From Sambucus nigra (Eukaryota > Streptophyta > Magnoliopsida > Dipsacales > Adoxaceae): a DNA stretch of 64,000 bases. A program made the translations under genes and the position numbers. Of this stretch, positions 12,240 through 24,408 are shown piece after piece. The stretch covers positions 254,948,187-255,012,186 of the forward strand of contig OX422214.1 in assembly GCA_949130495.1 (NCBI GenBank). Reading direction: 5' to 3'. A model generated the notes under the pieces. That model saw only the letters and a program-made list of their open reading frames with translations, ran no database searches and had not been told where the DNA came from. Position 1 is the first letter of the stretch. Every line of letters starts with the position of its first letter.

Positions 12240-15200
12240 TGGGTATGGAGTTAGTATCCGGGGTAGTATTTAGGTTCCGGGGATTTTTGGACAAGTAGGG
12301 ACTCGTAATTAAGACACGAGTCATTTTACATTTGGGTATATACCCAATTTCAGGTTTATTAAGAAGGCAACCCTCATTTCTTCCCCAAAATCAGATCTAA
12401 GAGAGAGAAAGGGAATAGAGAAGGAAGAGAAGATAAAAAGGAAGAAAAGGGATTTCCAACCAAAACTATATGGGATTCGACTCGGGGTCGTCAGATTTAA
12501 TCCACGAGGCAAGTGTTTAACTTGCTTTATGATTTAGTGTGTTTATTTCTCGTATGATAGTTGGTGTAAAACTATAAAGATTTTTGGGTTGAAATTTGCG
12601 TAAATCAAATGGGTTTTTTGGAAGATAAAACGGATAAAACTCGGTTTATGCTCAATTTGAGAAATTAATGGTTGGTTATGGGTTCTAGGATGATTAAAAC
12701 CTTTTTTATTTGTGTATTTATGGTTATTTGAGTTTGGATGATGATGAGAGAGGATATAAAAAGCTTAGAGGTGCTTTAATGGAGGTTAGGATTTTTGGAG
12801 AAGAAGGTGAATAGTGATTAGCGTCACTTCCGAACTGTTTCGGCTAGGAAGAGAGTCGATTCGGCTCTTGGTGAAAACATAAAAGTTGTATATCTTTTCG
12901 ATACGTTCACGCGAGCGCTGGCTGTGTATTTTTCTGAATTTGTTTCAATTTGATATGATTTTTCTAAGAAAATAGTTTCGAGGTTGAAATCATTAACTCG
13001 AAAATTAAACCGAAAATTGGAAAAATAAAGGCTAGAATTGTTTGGAGATAAATATTTGGGGTTCCTAAAAATAGTGTGGGGACTTCTAAATATTTTTTTT
13101 TTGAGTAAGGCGTGTACCTTTGGTTAGTTGAAAGTAAAGTCCAAGACTTTACTTTCAATAGGGATGTTCGTGAGGAGTAATACTTAAAGTGGTATTTTGG
13201 TGGGTAATTTTATACAAGTAATTCTCCGCGTAGAAAAGGTAGTTATATGCCTACCTTGATTAAGTAAAATCCTACGAGGTGACTAGGTTGAAATTTAGAA
13301 TACCTACTACAATTGAGAAATTTCCCTAAGCGTCTACGGACGACGATTATTATAAGTGAGGAGATGCCTAAGGAATTAAGAGAACTAGTGCGTATGCTAT
13401 TTAATTCTTATTAATTGGTACATTCAGGAATTAATTGTACAAATCTTTATGAAGTGATTAATGAGTGATTTGAATATGAAAGAAGAGAGTACGTATTGGG
13501 ATAGTATTTTAAGTGTAAAAATGTTTATATTATTAAGAAAGGGAACACTTGAGGTTATTGGTTATTGCTATAGAGTTTGGAAATTATAGCCATAATATAT
13601 TCGGAAGTAATTTAGATTGTATAGAAGATTAGGTTAAATTATATATAATATAAGACGAATAAATATAACGATGTTTTTGGTATTATCATCATGCGGTGAG
13701 AAAAGCTTGGAAATAATTAATTGAGGATTGGTTATAATTGATAAATGCGTAGGATATTCGAGATATAAATATACTACGTATGGAATTTATTATATGGTCT
13801 ATGCGTATGCGTTGATATTAATATGTATATGGTTTAAATAAATACCTATGGGGAATTGTGTATAAGAAAGATAAATGCCTATCGTTATCATATGGTTGTG
13901 TAAATACCTCATTGATGTTATATTTATATAGGTGGAATGTGTGCCTATATTATTGTTTATTATGTGTATGACATACCTACCATACTTGCTATCACGAGAG
14001 GATGACTTTCGAAAGAGGACAATCTTATCTTGTGTCGCCTTAGGGGGGATTTGGATTTGGTACCTCAAGAACATAGGACTGTGAAGGGCTTATTTGTGAG
14101 TCGATAAGTCTACTGACTATGGGAGCGTAGGTATGTGCGTGACCCATGGATATGTGAACTATGTTCGCCTCCAATATGTGTGATTTGTATCGATATGGTT
14201 CCTGAGTGATTCGGGACGCGTGATCCTTGTGTACAAGATGTCCTTGGATTTGATAGCAGAGTATGTGTGCACCGCATCTTAGCCTCGGGGTGCTATATAT
14301 GTATATATATACTGAGAATAGCATATATGTATACTTGAGATGTTTCACCGTTGCTTAGTAAATAAAAAAATAACTAAGCCACCTATATTATAGCTCGGTT
14401 GCTTGATTAATATACTTGTGGTATATAGTATACTGTTTATATATAAGATGAGATGTCATATAACATAACCTTATATAAAAGGGAAAAGAATGAATAAAGT
14501 AATATACTCTTTCCGATAAATTTATATCCGGACTTATATGATTATGAATCATTGGTTCTAATGAGAACTAAATATATATATATGAGTCAGTATAAGATGT
14601 TGTATGTACTGAGGGCCTAATGGATCCCGACGATCCACATTGTCACGTAGTAGTGTATCGTGGGGGTTCCTTGTTTGGATTTCTCTTCGCGAGACACCCC
14701 ACGCACGAATGCAACATAATGTTGGGAATTGGGAGAAGTTTAGTCCTTAATACTCGGATAAATAAGGATTATTATAATATGGCAAGTACATTAGTTAGGC
14801 AGGGTTGCTTAACTAGGTTGTTTAGAAGATATGCGATAGTTGTGCACTATTAGAAGAGGGGTGAGGTGTATCTCATGAGAGTGCGATACCGGTTAAAATA
14901 TGAGAAATATCACATCTTAAAAATATGTATTTTAGGCACTTGCTAAAATGTTTTCAAAACTCGGGCTCTGACCCGTTTTTCTCTTTTTTCCCTCTCTTGC
15001 TATATCTATATATATGTAGGTGTCCAGTCACAGGGACGCCTGGATGATGTTTCCTTTGAGTCAGACATTTTCTGTAGCAGCTGTGGATGCAAAAAGGATT
15101 ATTATATACACTTTTATCATTGGGATCTAGATAGAAGGTATTGTCGGCATATTCGGGCTGATGGCCCAACTGTACTCATTTATTCTTCTACCGCCTTTTT

Positions 15201-15886
15201 GTGCGGCATTCAATTTGGTTGTATTATTTTGTACTGAGTGTTTGGTTACTTCATTTAATTTTAGTTATTGCATATGTGGGTACCCGGATTTGGCATTACG
15301 GGCCCGGACGAGTAGCCTAATTAAAACGACCCAAAGTCCAAGCCTGGCGCACCTTAATTTAATTCAGTGATGACTTAGTCCTTTCCTGAAATCTCGAACA
15401 GAGATATTCCAGGAGAGAAAGATGGACATGGGGGAGTCCAACACCCCCACTCCCCGAAGATATATATGTGTAAAATAAACCCTAGGCCTGGGGCAATAGG
15501 CACGCACTGTATTCTTTGTAATCACTCCCCTGAGTATATAGAAATAATACCGACTGCACCACCGTGGACGTAGGCATTCTTGCTGAACCACGCACATCTC
15601 CTGTTGTGTGATTGGCATTTACATTATTGATTTTGTTTGGTGATTGCGCTTCTCTTATCTATTTGTGTTGAGAATAATTGTCACCTTAGCATACAACTGT
15701 TGTAATTATTTTATTTGAATGGTTTGGTTAAAAAGGTTAGTTAATTTAAAATTTGACGCCAGCCTAATAGGATATTAGTAATTAAATTTATTTTCGATAG
15801 TGATGCTAAGAATGAACCATATGAGACTCCTGTTTTAATTCGATGTAAGAGTGATCGCCCGGTATTTTATTAGGCGGGTTGTCACA
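12240..15886 (+). mobile_element. Plus-strand gypsy LTR (family A), with a nested small LTR
   Basis: It ends GCGGGTTGTCACA at 15886. It contains GAGGCAAGT (12506-12514) within a perfect GCAAGT-GTTTA-ACTTGC hairpin, the U3-like block shared with 33706-33780, one TCGC/GCGA unit near 14670-14700, the CTCTGA hairpin (14962-14975) and the GGTGTCC/GGACGCC hairpin (15019-15040). It is nearly the same as 1696-4072 over its 3' part. It is interrupted by a Copia-like LTR at 15275-15688. Sequence after 15886 belongs to a different LTR family, so this one appears nested in it. The left end is uncertain. Confidence 0.75.
15275..15688 (+). mobile_element. Small Copia-like solo LTR (414 bp), TSD GCATA
   Basis: It is flanked by GCATA direct repeats (15270-15274 and 15689-15693). 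The uninterrupted target is visible in the related LTR near 3875, where TTGCATACAACTG is continuous. It begins TGTGGGTACCC. The 3' part has CACCGTGGACGTAGGC and GAACCACGCACATCT, a combination I know from the ends of many small plant Copia or TRIM LTRs. The right end reads CACCTTA rather than the canonical CA, probably a mutation. There is no internal region, so it is a solo LTR. Confidence 0.8.
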
Positions 15887-17368
15887 ATATAATGATTAAT
15901 ATCTATGTAATATACTAACTAAGTAAATAGTAAAGAATTATTTAACGTCACAGTGAGTAATAGTGACGTGACAATATTATATCTCATTCGAAAGTCGAGT
16001 GTAGACTTTGTGAGGTCGAGATAGGAGATTTATGTACAGTGACTCAGATGGTGATTTTGAGGTTACTGTTGGTTTCTGGTGGGTCGAGATAGTCAAATAG
16101 TGTTCCTGAGGGTAATAATTGGGTCTCGGTGCCGTTTTAGACATAGTTGGGCCCACACGGGGGTATTCGGGTCATTTGGGCCTGGCCAATTAGCCTAATT
16201 TCGGGATTAAAGGTATTAACCTATATCTAAGAGTTAGAGGTATCCATAAAAACTCTAAACCCTAGAAATTGAGAGAAGAGAGACAGAAGAGAAGATCGGA
16301 GCTTTAGGAGCCCAATTCAAGGAGAAATTGGGTGTGCTATTGTCAAATGCGTCTTCTACAACGCATAATCAGACCATATGAACTTAAAGAGGCAAGTGAT
16401 TAACTTACTTTTGTTTTAAATTGGAAAAACTAATGTTCATATCATACTAAGTGTACAACAAACCCATTTTTGGGAAGGGTTTCACATGAAGGGGGGGGGG
16501 GGGGGGTGAGAAATTATCCCATAACTTGTAGAGTAAATTATAATTTAATATTTTTGAATGAATCATAATTTCTAGAATTTGAACCTTGTTAGAGATTCAT
16601 AGATTGATCATGATTAATTGGGACTTTGAATCAAATCTAGGGTTACTTGAGGTGTTTATCATGTAAACCCATTTTAATGGATTAATTAGGTGATTGTAGT
16701 TAATCTTTAATATTAGAATGATTATTTGATGTTAGAATCATCTGTGAATATTTATGTTATGTTCTATATGATTGGGTGAATGTATAATATCATGTAGAAG
16801 GTGTTTGGGTTGGATTTGAAAAAGAAATATCTTGATTTATGCACAATTTTCATCTGGGTTTCTGTACTGTTTCCATCAATCTCGTTAGAATCTCGTTGGA
16901 ACGGTGTGTCTTTCTCATTCGAACTATGCTGGTATGCCATTCTAATGACCCTATGTTTTGGTCACGGAGATAGATCTTTTCATTACGAACGCGAGACCGC
17001 CAGTTTTGTATTTTTTTAAATTTTTTTTCAAATTAGTTTTGAATTTTCCATGAAAGGGTGTCTGAGATCGAAATCCTTAGTCAGAAATCAAATCTGGTTA
17101 TGGATTCAAGGTATTAGTTTACATAAGGATTATGGGTGAATGTATATAAGCCTTGAAAGGTGAGAAAAGGAGGAAACTAAATAAGGAATTGAGTAAAATA
17201 AATTCGTAAGTATTTAAATACGGTCCGATTGGGTGAGTCCAGATATTTTAGCATTTGAAACTGCATTAATTATTTAATGGAAGTGAAATTAAATAAATTA
17301 CGAGTCGGAAAAATAGGCTCAGGAATTATGAGCTAGTGCTACGGGTGTTAGGCTTAGGTTAACCAGAT

Positions 17369-17459
<91 letters not shown>

Positions 17460-18777
17460 TATTTAAAATTATCGATGTGTGTGATATTTTTGTGAAAACA
17501 TACCACGCTAGTGCTATTATCAGAGGTTGCATGATGTGGGTGAATCCCATGGGTAGTAAATGCATGGAGAGTATAGTCCCCGGGTCATATTGTCTGATTA
17601 TTTTGTTGTGTGTTTTATTTTTTGAGGTGAGAGGTTTTGAGTACGATTCGGTCTCTCTCTCGGAGAAATATGACCACCTCCACAATGTTTGCCATTTTTT
17701 ACCTATTTCGGTGTGAGTTAACCGACTTATGGTAACCGGGTTATTGTGAGTATACTTGGGATATGATAGCTTTTTAAAGACAACCATCCACTGAGTTATT
17801 ACTCGGAAGGATAGTTATTATATGCGATATGTGTGTGATTGTGGTAGTATATTTATACGTATATAATAGAGTCCATAATTGTATACGGGTCAAAAATATA
17901 AAGTGTGAATGCATTATTTATATGACTAGTGTGAATGTTATCTAACCAATTAAAGTGAAAATTATCAATGAAGTTATAAAGGATAAAATAACTTAGGAAC
18001 CAAAGGGAGGAAGTATTCGGGATAGAGTAGGGTGATAGAAAGATTTGTAACAGGATTAGTTAGGTAGGGTAATATAACTAGTTGGGTTAGAAGGTAAGTG
18101 TTAGGTGTGCACAAAAGTTGAGGGTAAGTATTATCTCAAGAGAGTGAGACATCCGCTTAAATATAAAAAGTGTTAATGCATTTTAACTTTTACATATTAA
18201 TTACTTGCTAAATATTTTTCAAATGGTTTTGGGCTCTGACCCGTGTCAAAAATATTTTAGTTGTCCAGTCACTGGGATGCCAGGCTTGATGACTCATTAT
18301 AGGGATGCGTAGCTACAACATTTGTTTAGGCTTGCAGGACTTTTAGCAGACGTTTTAGTTGTTCATTCCTAAATTAGGATGTTGATTCAGTAGTTCATTT
18401 GGGCATGTTTCCCTTTTAAGTTGATATAGATTTAGTTTTATTTGCCAGACGATGTGTTTGGATTTTGTTTTATTTCTGTAGACTTATGGGTTGGATTCTG
18501 TTTTGGGAATCGATGGTTTATTCGGCCTCAATTATTTATCTATTTATCGCATGATGATTTAGACTCTTATAATTGTTGTGGATGTGTTATTATATTCCTA
18601 TTTTTTCGCATGTGGTTATGTTAACGAAATATAAAATTGACACTAACTTAATTCAACATTGGTGGTTAGTAATTTAAGAATGATTTTCGACAGTGATGCT
18701 AAGAATGAACCAAATGACATTCTTGTTTATTTTGATAAAGGACCAATCACCCTGATTAAAGTAAGCGGGGTGTCACA
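15887..18777 (+). mobile_element. Plus-strand gypsy LTR (family C), missing its first ~100 bp
   Basis: It ends GCGGGGTGTCACA at 18777. It aligns with the 56686 LTR from about 100 bp inside that copy: TATCTCATTC, GAGATAGTCAAA and GGGGTATTCGGGTCATTT. GAGGCAAGT sits at 16389-16397. The palindrome-cluster position (16850-17010) holds TCTCGTTAGAA/TCTCGTTGGAA and ATTCGAA-type repeats. There is a 16-G run (16491-16506) and a TA/TG tract (17368-17459). The missing start agrees with insertion of the family A LTR at its left. Confidence 0.75.
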
Positions 18778-20996
18778 ATGTTGTATTTTATAGATTTACC
18801 ATACCATAATCGATTTATTTTCTTCAATGAGAATGAAAGGGATAAACTATTAATAACAGAAGTATAAATTTAATCACAAAAGCTTCAAAAGGATGTTTCT
18901 ATTATGGAGAAAATTACTAGATCGTATGTGGTACCTTTTATGTCTCATAATCATTTGCTTTATTTTAAAAAGGAGGAGACATAAATCATTAGTAACAACG
19001 TAACAAATCAACAAAATGAACCCCAATATTAAATATGTTGCAATGAGGAAATTATTAGAAATGACAAATACACACCAAAGTCATTTAGTTGCCTTGACAA
19101 ACAAATAATGTCCTAGGATTTTGGGTGCTTGATCTTCCACTGTAAGTGTCACAAAGGGTAAATATATATTTTGGGTTTTGGTTGCTCGATCTTTCATAGT
19201 AAGGGTTTCGTAGACTGAGATAGAGAGAGAAAAGAGGAAAATTAGATGATTTATGATAGTAAAAGAGGGATTATATGCAAGTGGATGAGGCATGAGGGAG
19301 AGCACGAGAGAGTTATTTATTAAAGAGGATGTCTATGTGTTGATGTGGGAGAGGAAGATGGAATGAAATACTTGAGGGTATAAGAGAAATTTTCAAATGT
19401 GTGAGGGTATTTTAGATAATTAATTATACTAAATGTCCTAGGATCATTTTATGCAGTAGATATGAAAGATCTAAAAAAATTAGAATGGAAAAAGAAACAT
19501 TAAGGATCACTTTAAAAAATTGTGTAATTATTCGGTCATTTGATTTTTAACATTCGCTGGTATGTCTTCTTTATAAATTTTTACCCAATCTTTTTGTTTA
19601 TTCAGGTTTAGCACCCAATTTTATGGAAACTGTTTGATTAATTTAGTTGACCGTTAACCTTAACCATTTTTGGGTATAATCCAAAATTACCCTTCTATTT
19701 AATAAATCAAAAATTTACCCTCTGCACTAAACTATTTTTTAAGGATAACACATCTACCATCTCTTTTAAAACATCACAATCATTTTCCTTTTTTGTCAAA
19801 ATTTACGCATTTCGTACTCTCACTATTCATACCACCAAAAATAAAATAATAGGCGAGACAAATCTGTATATATATATATATATAATTTTAGCTTAAATCC
19901 TTACGGTTTTGCCACGTGTTAACGACATTAAATTCACCCGTATATGTGTATAAAATGGTAGTTGTATTCTGACTCATCGTCTTACTCCAACTCTCCAACC
20001 TCTGCCCAAAGACTATCTATTTTCCTTCCAAATGCTAGACTATCTACATACCTCCATTTCCCTTTTATCCCCCATCTCCAAATTTCACTTTCTTTCCCTT
20101 TGTTGCTATTTCTCTCCCTCGACTACTATGAAGGCGGAGAAGAAGCTATTACACAAGATGGTACTGACCAAACACTGCTTTGGAGAAAACGATTTGGTCC
20201 ATAAATAGCCCAACTCCTTCCAAGTGGGTAGAATATATGAGATTATATTTAACTAAGATTTATAAAACTGTTTCTTAGATTTTTTTTCATTTTCATATTG
20301 GGTTTGATATTCGGTGACCATGAAGTTGATATATATGCATTTTGATTTCAATTTTCAATATGTTGAATTTTGTCATTTAATTTACTTTTGTTTTAGAATT
20401 GATGCAACTGAGTTTTTTATGATAAGAATTTGAGATATGATAGACATAAGCACATAAATTATTTGGTTAAATGTCCTAGTGAATATAGAAGTCCAATACA
20501 TTGATGATCATCAACTATTTGACTTTAGGTTTATTTTATATTTAATTATCATACATGAATGAAAAACATTATTGGAATTATGCACACGCTCACACGTCAT
20601 GAGGCCCTACATGCCTGTATATTTTATATTTTAATAAATGGTGTAAATGAATTATACAAAAACAAGGCCCCTGTAATGTATCCTCTGTTTTATTCGCCAA
20701 TTGAAATATCCAAACTTTATATAATATAAAACTAGCATGAAGTCCACGTGATGCATGGCCGAATTTATCTAAACTGTATTATTTTAAATAAGAAGGAAAT
20801 GTTGAAGGGTGAAGGGAACAAAATAACAGAGTAAAGAAAAAGATGATTAAAATCAAGAATTTGTAATAATGGGAAAATTTATAATATCAACAATTCAATG
20901 TAAGCTTACATATATTATGTCAATTTTCGTGGAATCATAACATATAAATATAACTAAAAAAATACAAAGTTCAAGCAATGCAAAAACGCATACAAA
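18778..20996. other. Intergenic or unassigned sequence, no gene seen
   Basis: AT-rich sequence without LTR landmarks. Around 19962-20208 there is a pyrimidine-rich stretch, like a plant 5' leader, followed by a 26-codon frame (ATG 20128, stop 20206). I see no homology and do not call it a gene. Confidence 0.5.
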
Positions 20997-21747
20997 TTTA
21001 AGGGCGGTTGGGAACAATACCTCCCATTGGTTGAGTTTGCTTACAATAACTCATACCAATTTACTATTGGAATGGCGCCTTAGGAAGTTCTTTATGGTCG
21101 TCCATGTAGGTCGCCCGCTTGTTGGTTGGAAGTGGGTGATAACAAATTCCTTGGACCTGAAATGATCCAGGACACTTCTTCAAAGATAGAACTCATTCGA
21201 GGTCACATCCGGATAGCTCAAGATCGCTAAAAGAGTTATGCCGATGTGGGTAGAAGACATGTGGAGTTGGAGATTGGAGACCAAGTTTTGGTACGAGTGT
21301 CACCAATGAAGGGCATTAGGCGTTTTGGGAAGAAAGGGAAGCTTGCACCGCGATTCGTTGGACCTTTTCCAGTTATTGCAAAAGTGGGTCCCGTGGCATA
21401 TCAACTTGCCTTGCCGGAGCCTTTGCAACAAATCCACGATGTCTTCCATGTCTCCTCCTTGAATAAGTATAAGAGATGTGAAGGTTCCCTTTGGCACATC
21501 CCTTTTGAAGATATCGACTTACAACTCGATGTTTCTTATGAAGAACAACCGGTTTCTATTCTTGAGTATGGGGAGCGTAAGTTAAGGTCTCGTGTGGTGC
21601 CCTTAGTGAGGGTGCAATGGAGTCATCAAAATTCAAAAGAATCAACTTGGGAGCGTGAGAATGACATGCGGGAGAGATATCCGCATCTCTTCTTATAAGG
21701 TACGTTTGAATTTTGGGGAAAAAATTCCCTCATAAGGGGGGGGAGTA
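20997..21747 (+). pseudogene. 3' end of a gypsy pol (integrase C-terminus and chromodomain), truncated copy
   Basis: It matches 28480-29229 almost base for base and starts abruptly at AGGGCGGTTGGGAACAATAC. It encodes the end of integrase, the GPY/F module (GPFPVIAKVGPVAYQL) and a Tekay-type chromodomain-like tail (PLVRVQWSHQN..ESTWEREN..RYPHLF). The frame from 21246 to 21698 is open. Upstream, TAG replaces the tyrosine codon in the APYEALYGRP segment, and TAA follows IAQDR at 21228; the latter stop is shared with the complete copy. It ends in a polypurine tract directly against the LTR at 21748, so it is the tail of a second element sharing that LTR. Confidence 0.9.
21735..21747 (+). promoter_or_regulatory. 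Polypurine tract
   Basis: AAGGGGGGGGAGTA lies directly before the LTR start TGTAATAACCC. This is the plus-strand primer site for the truncated upstream copy. Confidence 0.85.
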
Positions 21748-24408
21748 TGTAATAACCCTCGCTCATGAGAAAGTATTTTATGCTATTTACTAGATATGGT
21801 ATTTAGATATAAATGTTGGGCTATTGATTGAGTATCCATTAAATGAAGAAAAGCAAATGTTTACTATGAGATTTCATATTTTTCCGTAACTATAGGTAAA
21901 TATTGCCATGTTATGTTTTATTATGTCATATGAATTAAAATGATATTTGGCCTAATAATGAGAACGGGACTTAAAATGAATTATAAAATATCCAGATGAT
22001 AATTTGGAGACCGTAGTTGATTCCGGAAGGTGCGAGATAGTCAAATAATGTGCCATATCGTATTTTGAGGTTTTTGGCATTTTTGACTGATTATACCTCA
22101 AATATGTAGTTGCGTATTATTTTTGTCTCGTTATTGATTAATTAAGTTTGGATATTTGACTAAGGCACGATTTATGTCTTGGGTAAGTCACTATTCACCT
22201 AATTGTATTTCTTAAACCTAGAAAGCTAAAGAGAGAAAGAGAAAGAAAAGAGATTGAAGAGTTGAGAAGGATTCTTGCTCCTACACCAAGAAAATTTGCA
22301 ATTGCTGGATTGAGGCAAGTTTCCTACTTGCTATTTGTGGTTTAAGATAAATGATTTGTGTGAGAATAAGTGTATTGATCATGGTTTATTAGTTTAGGGT
22401 TTGTGTGTTGGTTGGTTTTGAATCATTGAAGAATAGTTGAACGATTATTAATGGTGATGGAAGTAGTAGTGGTATTTATGTTGTGTAGGTGAAAATAAAT
22501 GAGTTGGCTTTGGGATTTGCTTGAAAATAGGAAGTCTTGGTCTAGGTCTGCAGGGACTGGTCGACCGCGGTTCTCAGACTGGTCGATCGGGTCTTCGGGA
22601 GAGGGCACACTGCATTTCTTTCAAAGGCTTGAAATCAAGGCGCGGTCGACCGCGATCCCCTGACCGGTCGATCGGCCCTACTGAAATGAACTTTCTGATT
22701 TTCTTCTTAGGCTAAATCTTGAGACGCGATCGACCGCGGTATTAGGACCGGTCGACCGGTCCCCTGTTTTCTTCCCAAACGTTTTACTTTCATTCTTTTC
22801 TTTTCATAGGCAATTAGGGACCTTCTTAAATGAAGTAAATATAGGGTCTTAGAGTATTAGTTGAGTTGGGTCGACACCCTAGACTCGAAGGGGTTCATCT
22901 AGGGTCCACTTCAAGGGGGGATTTAATGAAATGTTCAGGCATTACTTCTTCAGCATAGTTTTATAAGGGTTTAGGAGATCTTAAGGTCGGAATTGGAGAC
23001 TTTAGGAGTTAATGCAACCTATTTTGACTTGATGGTTTATTATGAAGTCCAAAAGGGATATTTGAGAGAAATAACTTGGGAGTTAAATATTCTTCGAGGT
23101 TATTAGGATGACGTGGAGTGCATAACTATGACGCATTCGATAAAATGTAAAATGGACAAAGTAAATGATAATTTACTAAATCATGTAATGGAAATTAATA
23201 AAATGGATGATACACACCTCGCTAAATACCATCTTAAGGGAAGTTCGAACGTGAGGTGAGGCCCCCTGGCTAATGATTGCAGGGTGGATATAGTCCTAGG
23301 CCATATGAGCGCTTGTTTTATATTTTTTGCGATGGGTAGGAGATTCTGGGTGTGGTCTTGATTATTCCGCAGGCATATGGCCGCTTATCGACGTTCGATA
23401 GGATCCCAAGTTGTCTTATGTAGGCCCTGGAAGATGATGGTTATTTAGGGGCGCGCACAGTGGGGAAACCCGAACGGGCGGTCTTAGAATCGTTATATAT
23501 ATATATGTTTATAACTATTCTATTATCGAGTTGGACTCGATGGAACATTAATGCCATAAAGGGCAAAGTATATGCCATAAAGAGCATGAAATTGAGATAC
23601 GTGCCATAAAGAGCACATAATAACAATTGTATTCCTAATAAGGAATGGAAAGGAGATAAAAATGAAAATGATGAAAGACGAATAAGGCTTATAAGTACTT
23701 TTATTTCTTTGTATAGTTGATTAGCACTTTAATAATCCTGTAATTGTCTTAGTTACTTATATGTTGTTACTATGCTAGAAAATCTTCTTTATCATTCATG
23801 CTTAATGTATCTCCTCATTGTCATACTTGTCATTTATCTAGTGATCATATAAAAATCGGCCTCTGACCGGTTCTTCTTCCTTATTGTGTATGTATATATT
23901 ATATCCGTTCAGGTGTTCCGCCGCAAGGTCGCCCGTAATGACTGTCCTACCCCTGAGTCTTTTGGGGAGCCGTGACATTTTGTCGGTTTCACGGGGTATT
24001 TTGTGTAGACGCCTCCATTTTTGTTTCTAGCTATGTTCAGTTCTATTCGGGCGTGTTGCCCAAATGGTTGTAATTGTATAATGAATTTATTATGTAACAC
24101 CTGTGGCTTAATGTGAATTATGTAAATTCTCTTGACCGATGTTTCATTCGGTCCTTTCTGTATTATTTTTGGTCTATATATATATATGCTTGTGGGAGTT
24201 TCCACCCTCGTTTCTATTATGGGTTGTTGAAAATGCTTTCTTTAAATTACAAACTAAAATTTTTGATAACCCGTTTTCTGGAATATAGTGTGGTTATTCC
24301 GTATACTTCTTATGTTGTTGTGATGCTGAGAATGATATTTATCCATGATTCCTGTTTTATCGAGGTATCGGCCTGGCCACCCCTTATTTCGGACAACGGG
24401 TTGTCACA
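21748..24408 (+). mobile_element. 5' LTR (2661 bp) of the gag-pol gypsy element
   Basis: It runs from TGTAATAACCC to GGGTTGTCACA and is followed by the PBS. It is near-identical to 29230-31874, with scattered single-base changes plus a 29-bp difference in a GCCATAAAGAGCA repeat near 23550-23625. It carries GAGGCAAGT (22312-22320) in a perfect hairpin, a GGTCGACC palindrome cluster (22555-22762), the CTCTGA hairpin (23857-23870) and the GGTGTTC/GGTCGCC hairpin from 23912. It acts both as 3' LTR of the truncated left copy and 5' LTR of the complete copy. Confidence 0.95.

Noticed and set aside
7143..15886. Idea that 7143-10747 and 12240-15886 are the two LTRs of one gag element
   Set aside because: They belong to different families (different palindrome type, different 5' half), so they cannot be a pair.
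20128..20208. A 26-codon frame after a pyrimidine-rich leader-like stretch
   Set aside because: No homology recognised, and no splice site or promoter clear enough. Too short to call.
22521..22715. Frames over the GGTCGACC cluster (also at 30003-30197)
   Set aside because: By-products of GC-richer palindromes in an AT-rich LTR. They lie inside a non-coding LTR and are not conserved in other families.
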